From contig CAJUFO010000021.1 of assembly GCA_910585615.1 (NCBI GenBank), positions 1 to 59,924 on the forward strand: a stretch of 59,924 nucleotides of DNA, written 5' to 3'. Of this stretch, positions 23,721 through 31,855 are shown in pieces. Numbering within the stretch: the first letter of the stretch is position 1; each line of letters opens with the position of its first letter. The DNA comes from an uncultured Acetatifactor sp. (GTDB taxonomy: Bacteria > Bacillota > Clostridia > Lachnospirales > Lachnospiraceae). The position numbers were made by a program, and so were the translations under genes. The notes under the pieces are model-generated. The model saw only the letters and a program-made list of their open reading frames with translations. It had not been told where the DNA came from and did no database searches.

Positions 23721-24220
23721 TCGGTCTCCTCCCAGGCAATCCCCTTGCCGTCCAGGTATTTCTGCATGGCCCTGTCCCAGATGGCATCCGGCATCTTGGA
23801 CAGATGGAAGGTGTGCAGGGCAGTGCCGGTGGTGAGGGTGGCTTTTGTGCCGTCATAGCGGATGTTCAGCACCAGGGCCTTGACCTGGTCGGACGGTATG
23901 TCGCAGCTCTCCTTTTCCAGCAGGACGGCGGCCTTGTCGGGCATTAAATGCAATACGAACCGAAAGAACAGGGGTGTGCGCCTGCCTTTGATAAGGTCGA
24001 AGCACAGCCCTTTTATCTTGCTCCAGGGGCGGAATTCGTAGGCGTCCTTTTCCAGGTCGTCCTCATCGCCGCTGTAGAATTCCCGGTTGACATGTCCGTC
24101 TATATGATAGGTGCAGGCTGTGCCGATGACGGCCTCCTCCAGCAGGAAAGGCTCGAAGGTGTCCGCCACCAGGAGATGGTTCATGAACTGTTTCATGGAA
24201 GTGATCTGCATTTGCTTCAT
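23717..24220 (-). CDS. DUF5721 family protein
   Basis: A 167-residue soluble protein, starting MKQMQITSMKQFMNHLLVAD and containing FEPFLLEEAVIGTACTYHIDGH and FRFVLHLMPDKAAVLLEK. It matches a Clostridia-specific conserved family (DUF5721, assigned from memory). Members have no known function. GGGAGG precedes the chosen ATG; an in-frame start at 24253 lacks a site. It is convergent with spoVAE and overlaps its last four bases. Confidence 0.75.
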   Translation of the reverse strand: MKQMQITSMKQFMNHLLVADTFEPFLLEEAVIGTACTYHIDGHVNREFYSGDEDDLEKDAYEFRPWSKIKGLCFDLIKGRRTPLFFRFVLHLMPDKAAVLLEKESCDIPSDQVKALVLNIRYDGTKATLTTGTALHTFHLSKMPDAIWDRAMQKYLDGKGIAWEETD

Positions 24221-24342
24221 GGAAGTCCTCCCGACCGTTCGGTTTAACCGCAATAGAAACCTGAATGAAATCCGTGCTGAAAAGGATTATAGCAGATATC
24301 AGGCATATGGTCAATCGGATGGCAAAAAGTTGGATAATATGC

Positions 24343-24372
24343 TTTACAGAACAGGGGGGTATGTGCTATTAT
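24343..24372 (+). promoter_or_regulatory. Candidate promoter of the DegV gene
   Basis: TTTACA (24343-24348) and TATTAT (24367-24372) are separated by 18 bases, about 110 bases before the DegV start. The leader between them and the gene is AT-rich without a clear hairpin. Confidence 0.4.
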
Positions 24373-24484
24373 ATATAGTGATGAAAACTATGTAAAATAG
24401 AAGACAAAACCTGATAAAATGCATGGCCAGATATGATAAAATAGTTTTCATATCCGTGAACGGGTCTGGCCGATAGGAGTGGGA

Positions 24485-25321
24485 ATGAGCTATAAGATTG
24501 TAGTGGACAGTTGCTGTGAGCTGCCTGCGGAGTTCCTCTGGGACAGGCGCTTTGAAAGAGTGCCTCTGGGGCTTGAGGTAGGGGATTATGTTATATTGGA
24601 TGATGAGGGCTTCAACCAGGCGGAGTTCCTGCGGAAGGTGGCGGAATACCCGAAATGCCCGAAATCCTCCTGCCCGTCGCCGGAGCGTTTCATGGAGAGC
24701 TACCGTGAGGAGGTGGATCATGTGTACGCGGTGACCCTTTCCTCCCATCTCAGCGGCAGCTATAACAGCGCCCAGCTGGGGAAGAGCCTCTATCAGGAGA
24801 AATACGGCGAAAAGCAGATACATGTGGTGGATTCGGAGTCGGCCAGCGGTGGCGAGACACAAATCGTGCTGAAAATCATGGAGCTGGAGGAGAAGGGCCT
24901 GCCTTTTGAAAAAATTGTGGAAGAAATCGAGGCTTTCCGGGACAGCGTCCACACATATTTCGTGCTGGACAATCTGGAGACCCTGCGCAAGAACGGCAGG
25001 CTCTCGGGCGTGAAGGCCCTGGTGGCGTCCACCCTGAACATCAAGCCCGTCATGGGCTCCAACAAGGGGGAAATCGTCCAGAAGAGCCAGACCATCGGCA
25101 TCAAAAAGGCTTTGAGCAAGATGGCGGAGCTAGCGGCCTCGGAGGTAAAGGGCGCGGCGGGGCGGAGACTGATCATCACCCACTGCAACGCGGCGGGACG
25201 GGCGGAGCAGGTAAAGCGCATGATTCTGGAGAAGGTGAGCTTCCGGGACTGCATCATCATGGACACCAGGGGCGTCAGCAGTATGTACGCCAACGATGGC
25301 GGGGTCATCGTCACCACCTAG
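24485..25321 (+). CDS. DegV family fatty-acid-binding protein
   Basis: A 278-residue DegV (FakB-like) protein. The family binds a fatty acid and, as FakB, presents it to the FakA kinase for incorporation into phospholipid. Sequence marks are KIVVDSCCELPAEF, SCPSPERFMESY, the fatty-acid contact loop TLSSHLSGSYNSAQ, VVDSESASGGE and LRKNGRLSG. GATAGGAG lies before the ATG at 24485. Whether it acts with a FakA here is unknown, since many DegV paralogues exist in Clostridia. Confidence 0.93.
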   Translation: MSYKIVVDSCCELPAEFLWDRRFERVPLGLEVGDYVILDDEGFNQAEFLRKVAEYPKCPKSSCPSPERFMESYREEVDHVYAVTLSSHLSGSYNSAQLGKSLYQEKYGEKQIHVVDSESASGGETQIVLKIMELEEKGLPFEKIVEEIEAFRDSVHTYFVLDNLETLRKNGRLSGVKALVASTLNIKPVMGSNKGEIVQKSQTIGIKKALSKMAELAASEVKGAAGRRLIITHCNAAGRAEQVKRMILEKVSFRDCIIMDTRGVSSMYANDGGVIVTT

Positions 25322-25356
25322 CCGGGAGCTTCCGGGCTGGCGGCATCCGGCCGGAA

Positions 25357-25638
25357 TCAGTTCAGGCCGTGCCAGAGGAACAGTGCCAGGAAGGCCTGGG
25401 CCGCGAAGATGGCGGGCATGCCGTATTTGAAGTACCAGTGCCTCGTCTTATGGCGGAAATGCCGCATGCCCAGGGTACAGCCCAAAGCACCCCCTAAGAA
25501 CGCGGTGAGGAACAAAGAAGCCTCCGAGATGCGCCAGGCACCTCGGATGGCTCTTTTTTTGTCTATGCCCATGAGGGCGAAGCCAATGATGTTGATGATG
25601 AAAAGGTAGCCGGTCAGGATGGTCAGGAATATTTTCAT
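25357..25638 (-). CDS. DUF1294 membrane protein
   Basis: A 93-residue membrane protein with three hydrophobic segments. The family signature is MGIDKKRAIRGAWRISEASLF followed by GGALGCTLGMRHFRHKT and a last segment ending FLWHGLN. Function is unknown; similar domains occur fused to cold-shock domains. GAGGAA precedes the start at 25638. The longer frame to 25755 overlaps the RsiV gene and is not supported. Confidence 0.88.
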   Translation of the reverse strand: MKIFLTILTGYLFIINIIGFALMGIDKKRAIRGAWRISEASLFLTAFLGGALGCTLGMRHFRHKTRHWYFKYGMPAIFAAQAFLALFLWHGLN

Positions 25639-25681
25639 GTGTTCCTCGCTTTCTGCCGTTTCCGGATTGCCGTCTCCCCGC

Positions 25682-26635
25682 TTATCTTCGGATATCGGCC
25701 ACCACCTCTGCGGGGATTTCGAATTCCACGGTTCCCATGTACATGGGAGCCACATCCCCCTCGTTGAAGCCGATTACCACATTGTCCTTTTCGTTCAGAT
25801 AGAAAGAGGTCTCATCCGTGATGGCCTTGAAGTTCCATTCCTCTATCTCGTCGTTCAGCCAGTAGTACACATTTTCATCCGCGTCCATCCGGGCCTGCAT
25901 CTGCTCCTTGATGCTCTCGCTGATGGGGGTGATATAGTCCGCGCCGTCCTGGAAGAGGTCTTTTAATTGTAACCTCTCTCCGGTGTTCAAGTCAATGGTA
26001 TAATAATAATTCCACTGATATCCGCTGCCCGCGCCCTGGTAGCAGATGAGCTTCAGGGTGAAGTAGTCCGCCTGTGTGGCCAGGATCTCGCTCTTTACCA
26101 TCACGTCCTGATAGCCCTCCTGATCCTGCATGTTGGCCTCGAATTCGGCAATCAGCTGGTCGGTAATCTCCTGGATCTCCGCGTTGATTTCCTCCGTGGA
26201 GCGCGCCAGGTTCTCCTGGACATCGCTGTCCTCCGGTATCTCCAGCGAAACCTCCGGCAGATGGAGCTCCGGGACGGAGATGTCGGCCATGTGCCTGTCG
26301 GATTCGTATGCGTAGTTGCGGAAGGTCACTGCGCTGGCCAGGGGCCCGATGAGGGGAATCTGTTCCATGGCGTGGGCGATGGGGTAGGAGAGGTTCGGCA
26401 GCGTGACGAAGATGCCGACTGTGGCGGCCGCGGCTGCGGCGAATTTGATGATGCCTGTTTTTGTGTGTCTTTTCTGTTCCATCTGTTCTGCCTCCCTGAT
26501 CGTGCGCCGCAGCTGTGCCACCTGGCTTTGAGACATGTGCGGCCTTTCATATTCTTTCCGATATGATTTCATTTTTTCATCCAATCTGCTCTGTTCCATG
26601 TTCTGGGTTTCCGTGTTCGGGAAATTATGCTCCAT
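25682..26635 (-). CDS. RsiV-family anti-sigma factor
   Basis: A 317-residue single-pass membrane protein: cytoplasmic N terminus (residues 1-60) that would hold the sigma factor, a membrane segment near residues 63-82, then an extracellular part with the DUF3298 domain (YYTIDLNTGERLQLKDLF, ITPISESIKEQM, FYLNEKDNVVIGFNEGDVAP). In Bacillus RsiV binds lysozyme and is then cleaved, freeing SigV; the same sensing here is inference. Its start overlaps the end of the sigma-factor gene by 11 bases, so the two are coupled. Confidence 0.9.
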   Translation of the reverse strand: MEHNFPNTETQNMEQSRLDEKMKSYRKEYERPHMSQSQVAQLRRTIREAEQMEQKRHTKTGIIKFAAAAAATVGIFVTLPNLSYPIAHAMEQIPLIGPLASAVTFRNYAYESDRHMADISVPELHLPEVSLEIPEDSDVQENLARSTEEINAEIQEITDQLIAEFEANMQDQEGYQDVMVKSEILATQADYFTLKLICYQGAGSGYQWNYYYTIDLNTGERLQLKDLFQDGADYITPISESIKEQMQARMDADENVYYWLNDEIEEWNFKAITDETSFYLNEKDNVVIGFNEGDVAPMYMGTVEFEIPAEVVADIRR

Positions 26636-27164
26636 ATGCTGTCCCTCCTTTTTCTGCTTCCTCCAGAAGAAGACCCTGGAGCTTTCTGAGGCTCCGGTAT
26701 AGTCTGCTTTTGACAGTGTTCACATTCTCCTCCAGAATGTCCGCGATCTCCGAGAGCTTCATATCCTCGAAATATTTCAGGATGACCACGGAGCGGTCTT
26801 TTTCGCCCAGGGTCTCCAGGGCCTTCTGCAGGTCTATGTCAGCGTAATGGTCCTCGGCGGCCTCCCCCTCCAGTCCGTACCTGTCCTGGAGCTCCTCATA
26901 GGAAGCGGCACTGGGGCGCTTCAGGTGCTGGAAGCATTCGTTCAGCATGATGCGGTAGACCCAGGTCTGGGCGTACTGCGGCTCTTTCAGAGCATGGCTG
27001 CCGCGGATGGCCTTGTAAGCGCCGTTCTGGACGATGTCGAAGGCGTCGGCTTCATGGTGGGCGTACCGGTAGGCCAGACGGTAGTATTGGTCGTATCGCT
27101 CCAGAAGGATCTGCTCTACCAGCTCTCTGTTCGCCTTCGCCCTTTTCTGTGAAAAAAAGCTCAT
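26625..27164 (-). CDS. ECF RNA polymerase sigma factor (SigV/SigW-like)
   Basis: A 179-residue extracytoplasmic-function sigma factor. Region 2 is seen in YYRLAYRYAHHEADAFDIVQNGAYKAI and TWVYRIMLNECFQHLKR, and region 4 in DRSVVILKYFEDMKLSEIADILEENVNTVKSRLYRSLRKL. GGAGGG precedes the ATG at 27164. Its gene is directly followed by the RsiV-type anti-sigma gene. GAAACTTTT about 90 bases upstream on the minus strand resembles an ECF -35 and could allow autoregulation. Confidence 0.94.
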   Translation of the reverse strand: MSFFSQKRAKANRELVEQILLERYDQYYRLAYRYAHHEADAFDIVQNGAYKAIRGSHALKEPQYAQTWVYRIMLNECFQHLKRPSAASYEELQDRYGLEGEAAEDHYADIDLQKALETLGEKDRSVVILKYFEDMKLSEIADILEENVNTVKSRLYRSLRKLQGLLLEEAEKGGTAYGA

Positions 27165-27367
27165 GGCGATTCCCTCCTTTCTCACAGGAACCTTCGCAAG
27201 GTGTTTCCGAATGGTTCCTTGGCTGTCTGAAAGATTAGATAGGGCAGGTATGAGAAAAGTTTCGTGAAAGAATATTTTTTCCAAAAAAATTCCCCTGCCG
27301 GATGCCGGTGGGGCACAGGACAGGGGAAACGGTATGGTCACAATCAAGGCAGGAAAGCTTTCGCGCC

Positions 27368-28591
27368 TTAGAACATCTCCACGTTTTGCTCGGCCATCTT
27401 CATGGCCCTTACCTTGCAGGACAGCCCGAAGAGGTTGATGAAGCCCTCCGCGTCGTGGTGGTCGTACAGGTCGCCTGTGGTGAAGGAGGCGATGCTCTCA
27501 TTGTACAGGCTGTAGGGAGAGGTGGTCCCGGCCTTGATGATGTTGCCCTTATAGAGCTTGAACTTCACCTCGCCGGTGACGTACTTCTGGGTCTCCTCAA
27601 TGAAAGCCTGCTCGGCCAGACGCAGGGGGGTGAACCATTTCCCCTCGTAGACCAGGCTGGCGAAGCGGCTGCCGATCTCCTTCTTCATGGCGTAGGTGTC
27701 CCTGTCCAGGATCAGCTCCTCCAGCTGCTGGTGGGCCTCCATAAGGATGGTTCCGCCGGGGGTCTCGTACACGCCCCTGGACTTCATGCCCACCACCCGG
27801 TTCTCCACGATGTCGATGATGCCGATGCCGTGCTTCCCGCCCAGCTCATTCAGCTTCGTGATGATGTCGGAGACCTTCATCGTCTCCCCGTTCAAGGAGG
27901 TGGGGACGCCCTTCTCGAAGGCCATGGTCACGTACTCGCCCTCCTCGGGAGCCTTCTCGGGGGTCACGCCCAGTACCAGGAGATGCTCGAAGTTCGGCTC
28001 ATTGGCGGGATCCTCCAGCTCCAGCCCCTCGTGGCTGATGTGCCAGATATTGCGGTCGCGGCTGTAGGAGGAGTCCGCGGAGAAGGGCAGGTGGATGCCA
28101 TGGGCCTTGCAGTACTCGATTTCGGATTCGCGGGAGTCCATGGTCCACTTGTCGTTCCTCCAGGCGGCGATGATTTTGATATCCGGGGCCAGGGCCTTGA
28201 TGCCGAGCTCGAAGCGGATTTGGTCGTTGCCCTTGCCGGTGGCACCGTGGCAGATGGCGGTAGCGCCCTCTTTCCTGGCAATCTCCACCAGCTTCTTGGC
28301 GATCAGGGGCCTTGCCATGGATGTGCCCAGCAGGTACTTGTTCTCGTAGATGGCGTTCGCCTGGACGCAGGGGACGATGTACTCGTCGCAGAACTCGTCG
28401 ATGACGTTCTCGATGTAGAGCTTGGACGCGCCGCAGACCAAAGCCCTCTCCTCCAGGCCGTCCAGCTCCTCCGCCTGCCCGCAGTCCACACAGACGCAGA
28501 CGACTTCATAGTCGAAATTCTCCTTCAGCCAAGGGATGATGGCGGTGGTGTCCAGGCCGCCGGAATAGGCTAATACTACTTTTTCCTTCAT
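27368..28591 (-). CDS. argG: Argininosuccinate synthase
   Basis: A 407-residue enzyme that joins citrulline and aspartate with ATP to give argininosuccinate. The N-terminal ATP site AYSGGLDTT, the citrulline/aspartate region HGATGKGNDQIRFE, WRNDKW and YSRDRNIWHISHEG are all present. Length is normal. An AGGAT-type site lies before the ATG at 28591. No argH follows in the window, so the genes are split. The upstream region has a good promoter and a long palindrome (see separate entries). Confidence 0.97.
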   Translation of the reverse strand: MKEKVVLAYSGGLDTTAIIPWLKENFDYEVVCVCVDCGQAEELDGLEERALVCGASKLYIENVIDEFCDEYIVPCVQANAIYENKYLLGTSMARPLIAKKLVEIARKEGATAICHGATGKGNDQIRFELGIKALAPDIKIIAAWRNDKWTMDSRESEIEYCKAHGIHLPFSADSSYSRDRNIWHISHEGLELEDPANEPNFEHLLVLGVTPEKAPEEGEYVTMAFEKGVPTSLNGETMKVSDIITKLNELGGKHGIGIIDIVENRVVGMKSRGVYETPGGTILMEAHQQLEELILDRDTYAMKKEIGSRFASLVYEGKWFTPLRLAEQAFIEETQKYVTGEVKFKLYKGNIIKAGTTSPYSLYNESIASFTTGDLYDHHDAEGFINLFGLSCKVRAMKMAEQNVEMF

Positions 28592-28641
28592 GAATAAAAA
28601 TCCTCCGTATCGATATGTATTTTCAGGTTGTTTTTGCTTTA

Positions 28642-28673
28642 GGAATTGACAAAAATTACTTTTTGACAATTCC
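28642..28673. promoter_or_regulatory. Palindromic operator in the argG leader
   Basis: GGAATTGACAAAAA and TTTTTGACAATTCC form a 14-bp inverted pair with one central mismatch and a 4-base spacer. It starts a few bases downstream of the argG -10 element, a position typical for a repressor roadblock. ArgR is the obvious candidate, but the sequence does not match the usual ARG box closely. Confidence 0.55.
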
Positions 28674-28679
28674 TTACAT

Positions 28680-28721
28680 ACTATACAACATAATAGCGGG
28701 AAATGCAATATTTCCCGCTAT
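28680..28721 (-). promoter_or_regulatory. argG promoter with overlapping hairpin
   Basis: On the minus strand TTGCAT (28708-28703) and TATAGT (28685-28680) are 17 bases apart. The -35 lies in a perfect 12-bp inverted repeat ATAGCGGGAAAT/ATTTCCCGCTAT (28693-28704/28710-28721). Confidence 0.6.
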
Positions 28722-28752
28722 AAGTTCTAGAAGTTTGACCTGGAATAAAAGC

Positions 28753-28781
28753 TTTACACCTTGCCGAAGGACTGTTATAAT
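28753..28781 (+). promoter_or_regulatory. Promoter of small-protein cassette 2
   Basis: TTTACA (28753-28758) and TATAAT (28776-28781) are 17 bases apart, inside the shared flanks AAAAGCTTTACACC and GTTATAATG also found at cassette 1. Confidence 0.85.
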
Positions 28782-28829
28782 GGAATTGCCGGATACACAT
28801 GGGAAGCGCTTTGGAAAGCGGGTGATTAT

Positions 28830-29018
28830 ATGCCGGGTGGCGCGGATATTATCAAGGATTATGTCAGTGAATTTTCCAGGCTACAAAACTGGATGCTTGC
28901 CATCAAGGAAATAGCGCCAGAAACTTATGGATCGATGTATGACAGGTACATTGAATTAAAGGTAACTTTAACCAGCCTAGGGGTTAACCTGACACCAATA
29001 GACAAAATCGAGGGATGA
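28830..29018 (+). CDS. Small protein, family A (copy 2)
   Basis: A 62-residue protein homologous to the one at 19007-19189, with shared SRLQ, RYIELKVTLTSLGVNL and the DKIEG end; the first 14 residues differ. It is preceded by AAAGCGGGTGA at the same distance from its promoter as family B in copy 1, so the family B gene is missing here and family A has taken the first place. A terminator follows at 29053. No function known. Confidence 0.75.
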   Translation: MPGGADIIKDYVSEFSRLQNWMLAIKEIAPETYGSMYDRYIELKVTLTSLGVNLTPIDKIEG

Positions 29019-29052
29019 CCAGCCATACAACTGAATAGCAGCCACGAAACAG

Positions 29053-29105
29053 GGCGTAAAGTCTTTATGGAGCATCAAGATGCTTCAGGATTTTGCGCCT
29101 TTTTT
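29053..29105 (+). terminator. Terminator of small-protein cassette 2
   Basis: A long hairpin with GGCGTAAAGTC pairing to GATTTTGCGCC and an inner AGCATC/GATGCT stem is followed by six T residues. It separates the cassette from the GntR operon promoter. Confidence 0.75.
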
Positions 29106-29139
29106 AGTGCAATAGATACTGGTCTGTCCAGAGAAACGC

Positions 29140-29188
29140 TTGACAACAGACCGTATTAGCTATATAATACAGTTACAGAAACTGTATT
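29140..29188 (+). promoter_or_regulatory. Promoter and operator of the GntR-ABC operon
   Basis: TTGACA (29140-29145) and TATAAT (29163-29168) are 17 bases apart, a consensus promoter. A perfect palindrome AATACAGTT-5-AACTGTATT (29166-29188) overlaps the end of the -10 and the start site, as expected for repression by the GntR protein encoded immediately downstream. Confidence 0.85.
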
Positions 29189-29218
29189 ACGTGACTGATA
29201 CGGTTTGGAGCGTGGAAA

Positions 29219-29644
29219 ATGATATCATTCGAAAGATTCGTCTTAGAGGACAGCGGCCCGGTCTATCTGCAGATCATGCGCTACATCAGGCAGGGGATTG
29301 CCGCGGGGGGCATCGGCGACAGGGAGGAGGTGCCCTCCAGGCGGGCGCTGTCCACCCTGCTGGGCGTGAACCCCAATACGATTCAGAAGGCCTACCATAT
29401 GCTGGAGGAAGAGGGCATCATCCAGTCCCGCTCCGGTGCAAAGAGCTATACATGCGTGGACGCGGGCACCATAGAACGGATCCGCAGGGAGCAGCTCAGG
29501 AGCGAAACCTGCGCCTGGGTGAAGGCCATGAGGCAGATGGGGGTCTCCAGGGAGGAGGCCTGTGCCCTGGCGGAGGAATTCTGGGAGGCAGGGGAGGCAG
29601 ACGGCCAGGGGCCGGAAAGGTCCGAGGCGGAGAGAGGGAGGTAG
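29219..29644 (+). CDS. GntR family (YtrA subfamily) repressor
   Basis: A 141-residue regulator with an N-terminal winged helix (GPVYLQIMRYIRQGIAAG, VPSRRALSTLLGVNPNTIQKAYHMLEEEGII) and a short helical C-terminal tail instead of a large ligand domain, which defines the YtrA subfamily. These repressors control ABC transporter operons, often responding to cell-envelope antibiotics. It is the first gene of such an operon here and its own palindromic site lies at the promoter. The ATG follows GGAAA with a modest ribosome site. Confidence 0.93.
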   Translation: MISFERFVLEDSGPVYLQIMRYIRQGIAAGGIGDREEVPSRRALSTLLGVNPNTIQKAYHMLEEEGIIQSRSGAKSYTCVDAGTIERIRREQLRSETCAWVKAMRQMGVSREEACALAEEFWEAGEADGQGPERSEAERGR

Positions 29645-29645
29645 G

Positions 29646-30410
29646 ATGATGGCAGAAAAAAATAGCAGGCATAGGAGAGGCTCATCCGGCGCATTGTCCC
29701 TCTGGGCACTGCTTGCAAAGAGCAGCTTTTATAAGGTGCTGGCGGTGGCGCTGCTCATGGCCGTGGCGGAGACGGCGCTGTTCGGCCGTGCGCTGCAGAG
29801 CGGCCCGGGGGCACCCTTCGAGCTGAAGATAGAGGAGAGCCGGATTCACTTTGTGTTTCTGGCAGCGCTGGGAGCGGTATTCTTCCTGCTGATTCGGATG
29901 AATGGGATTCTGGACAGAGAAGGACGGTATACCGTGATGCGGCTCAAGGTCGCGCAGGCGCGGGCCTTTGCCCTTCGGACAGCCTATGACGCGCTGTGCC
30001 TGCTGATGCTCTTCGCTCTGCAGGTGGTGCTGGTGCTGTGCTTTGCCGGAGCCTACGGACGGACGCCGGGAATGCCGCAGGGGCCGCAGATGCTGTTCCT
30101 GGCCTTTTACCGAAACGAATTCCTGCACTGCCTGCTGCCCATGGCGGAGACGGGAAAGTGGGTGCGCAATGGGCTGATGCTCCTGGCCATGGGCATGGAG
30201 GAGGCAGGAGGCATCGGAAAGCGGTACCGCGTCACCCAGGTGTCTGTGTTCGTGATGGCCGTCGCCTGGTTCGCGGTTCGTGTGGGGCCGACCTGGCAGG
30301 ATATCGTGTGCTGCCTTGTATATGCAGTGGTGATGGCGGCGAATCTGCTGGATCTGTACTGGTCATGTAAGGCCGGGGGGAGCGATGGAGGCAGCGGAGG
30401 GCATGTATGA
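29646..30410 (+). CDS. Membrane protein of the GntR-ABC operon
   Basis: A 254-residue integral membrane protein with about six hydrophobic segments (for example VLAVALLMAVAETALFG, VFLAALGAVFFLLIRM, LCLLMLFALQVVLVLCF, VSVFVMAVAWFAV, VCCLVYAVVMAANLL). It is likely one permease subunit, though no family motif is visible. GGGAGG precedes a double ATG at 29646/29649, immediately after the repressor stop codon. It is followed by a 120-base gap with no convincing gene before the next membrane protein. Confidence 0.75.
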   Translation: MMAEKNSRHRRGSSGALSLWALLAKSSFYKVLAVALLMAVAETALFGRALQSGPGAPFELKIEESRIHFVFLAALGAVFFLLIRMNGILDREGRYTVMRLKVAQARAFALRTAYDALCLLMLFALQVVLVLCFAGAYGRTPGMPQGPQMLFLAFYRNEFLHCLLPMAETGKWVRNGLMLLAMGMEEAGGIGKRYRVTQVSVFVMAVAWFAVRVGPTWQDIVCCLVYAVVMAANLLDLYWSCKAGGSDGGSGGHV

Positions 30411-30530
30411 GCCGTGAGTCCTGCAGGATGTCCGGGGTCCGCAGGCAAGGGAATCGTTGGGAGATGCCTATAGGTGGTACAGAGCAAGTCCTGAGCATCA
30501 GGAGATGGAACAAGGGGATGGAAGGAGGAG

Positions 30531-31055
30531 ATGGGGGCTTTGAAGCTTTGGAAGAAACTTTGGAAGCGAGTCCACAGACTGTGGACAGAGCTTGACCAGT
30601 GCTTCCCGCCGGGATATGAATTCACTTGGGAGAGGAACATGGCGGCAGTCCTGCTGGCCCTGTCTATGGTGCTCAGCCTGCAGTATTTCGTAAAGCTGCG
30701 GCAGGCTGTGGAGTGGCTATACTATGTGGACAGGGTTCACGGCAGGATGCTGAGGCCGGACGCACAGGCAAGGACCTTCCTGGAGCTGGCAGGGCAGTAC
30801 GGTGGGCTTTTCGTGCCCTACTTCCTGTTCCTGGCCATCATGGCTGCGCTCCACTATGCCTACTACCATCGGGACACGAAAAGCATCTATCTCATGCGCC
30901 GCCTGCCCCGCAGAGACGTCCTGGTGGGAAGCTGCATCCGGGTACCGCTGTTGGGCACGGCCGTGGGCATATTGGCACAGATGATGCTGGGATTGATTTA
31001 TTATGGAAGCTATCTGCTGGTGACGCCCGGGGAGTGCGGTCCTGCTTTTTGGTGA
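30531..31055 (+). CDS. Second membrane protein of the GntR-ABC operon
   Basis: A 174-residue protein with a basic N terminus (LKLWKKLWKRVHRLW) and four hydrophobic segments. It contains YYHRDTKSIYLMRRLPRRDVLVGS, a motif like those of ABC-2-type permeases where a conserved Arg-rich loop precedes a membrane helix. GGAAGGAGGAG lies just before the ATG. It sits between the first membrane protein and the ATPase, so it is probably the second half of the transporter channel. The gene is short for a complete ABC-2 permease (usually 230-250). Confidence 0.7.
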   Translation: MGALKLWKKLWKRVHRLWTELDQCFPPGYEFTWERNMAAVLLALSMVLSLQYFVKLRQAVEWLYYVDRVHGRMLRPDAQARTFLELAGQYGGLFVPYFLFLAIMAALHYAYYHRDTKSIYLMRRLPRRDVLVGSCIRVPLLGTAVGILAQMMLGLIYYGSYLLVTPGECGPAFW

Positions 31056-31112
31056 CAGGAGGCGGCAGGCTGCCAGGGCAATTGCAGGATTATGAGACAG
31101 AGAGGGAGAAGC

Positions 31113-31853
31113 ATGCTGGAAATCAGAGGGCTGAACAAGACATATTTTGACAGGATGGGAGCCAGGCAGGTTATGTTTGATGTGAGCCTGGCAATCGGGC
31201 CGGGGGAAATCGTAGGCCTGTTTGGGGAGAACGGCGCGGGGAAGACCACGCTTTTGAAGTGCATCCTGGGCTTCCTGCCCTGCAAAGGGGAAATCCTCTT
31301 AGACGGAAGGCCCATAGACAAAAGCAATATCCAACGGCTGTCCTTTGCCACCTGCGAGCACTCCTTCTTCCCCAACCTGACGCCGGACTCCCACGCGGAA
31401 TTCTACCAGATGCAGTTCGGCACCTTCCGCCGGGAACGGTTTCGGACTTTGATGGAATTCTTCGAGCTGCCCAGGCGCAAGGCGCTGAAGAGCTACTCCG
31501 CAGGGCAGAAGAACCAGTTCGAGGTCATCATGGCCCTGTGCCAGGGGGCGGAGTACATCCTGATGGACGAGCCCTTTGCCGGGAACGATGTTTTCAACCG
31601 GGAGGATTTCTACAAGGTGCTGCTGGGCATCCTGGAGCCGGAGGAGACCGTGTTCCTCTCCACCCACCTGATTGAGGAGGTAGAGCGGTTCATCGGACGG
31701 GCGGTGCTGCTGAAAGAAGGCAGGATAGCGGGGGACGTGTCCACCCTGGAGCTGGAGGAGCAGGGGCGGACGCTGATGGAATATGTCAAGGAGGCCTATG
31801 GATACCGGGCTGACAGGGTGAACAGGGCGCTGGAGAATCTGACGGGGGTATAA
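31113..31853 (+). CDS. ABC transporter ATP-binding protein
   Basis: A 246-residue ATPase with Walker A GENGAGKTT, Walker B YILMDEPFAG and the H-loop STHLIEEVE. The signature is degenerate (YSAGQKNQ instead of LSGGQ), as in YtrB/BcrA-like exporters. The ATG at 31113 follows GGGAGAAGC; a longer frame from 31092 is less likely. It drives the membrane proteins encoded at 29646 and 30531. Substrate unknown; antibiotic or envelope-stress export is inferred from the GntR/YtrA context. Confidence 0.93.
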   Translation: MLEIRGLNKTYFDRMGARQVMFDVSLAIGPGEIVGLFGENGAGKTTLLKCILGFLPCKGEILLDGRPIDKSNIQRLSFATCEHSFFPNLTPDSHAEFYQMQFGTFRRERFRTLMEFFELPRRKALKSYSAGQKNQFEVIMALCQGAEYILMDEPFAGNDVFNREDFYKVLLGILEPEETVFLSTHLIEEVERFIGRAVLLKEGRIAGDVSTLELEEQGRTLMEYVKEAYGYRADRVNRALENLTGV

Positions 31854-31855
31854 GT

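Noticed and set aside
30407..30595. 62-codon frame overlapping the end of the first membrane protein of the GntR operon
   Set aside because: It has an ATGA overlap but no hydrophobic segment or family, and it overlaps the well-supported start of the next gene with GGAAGGAGGAG.
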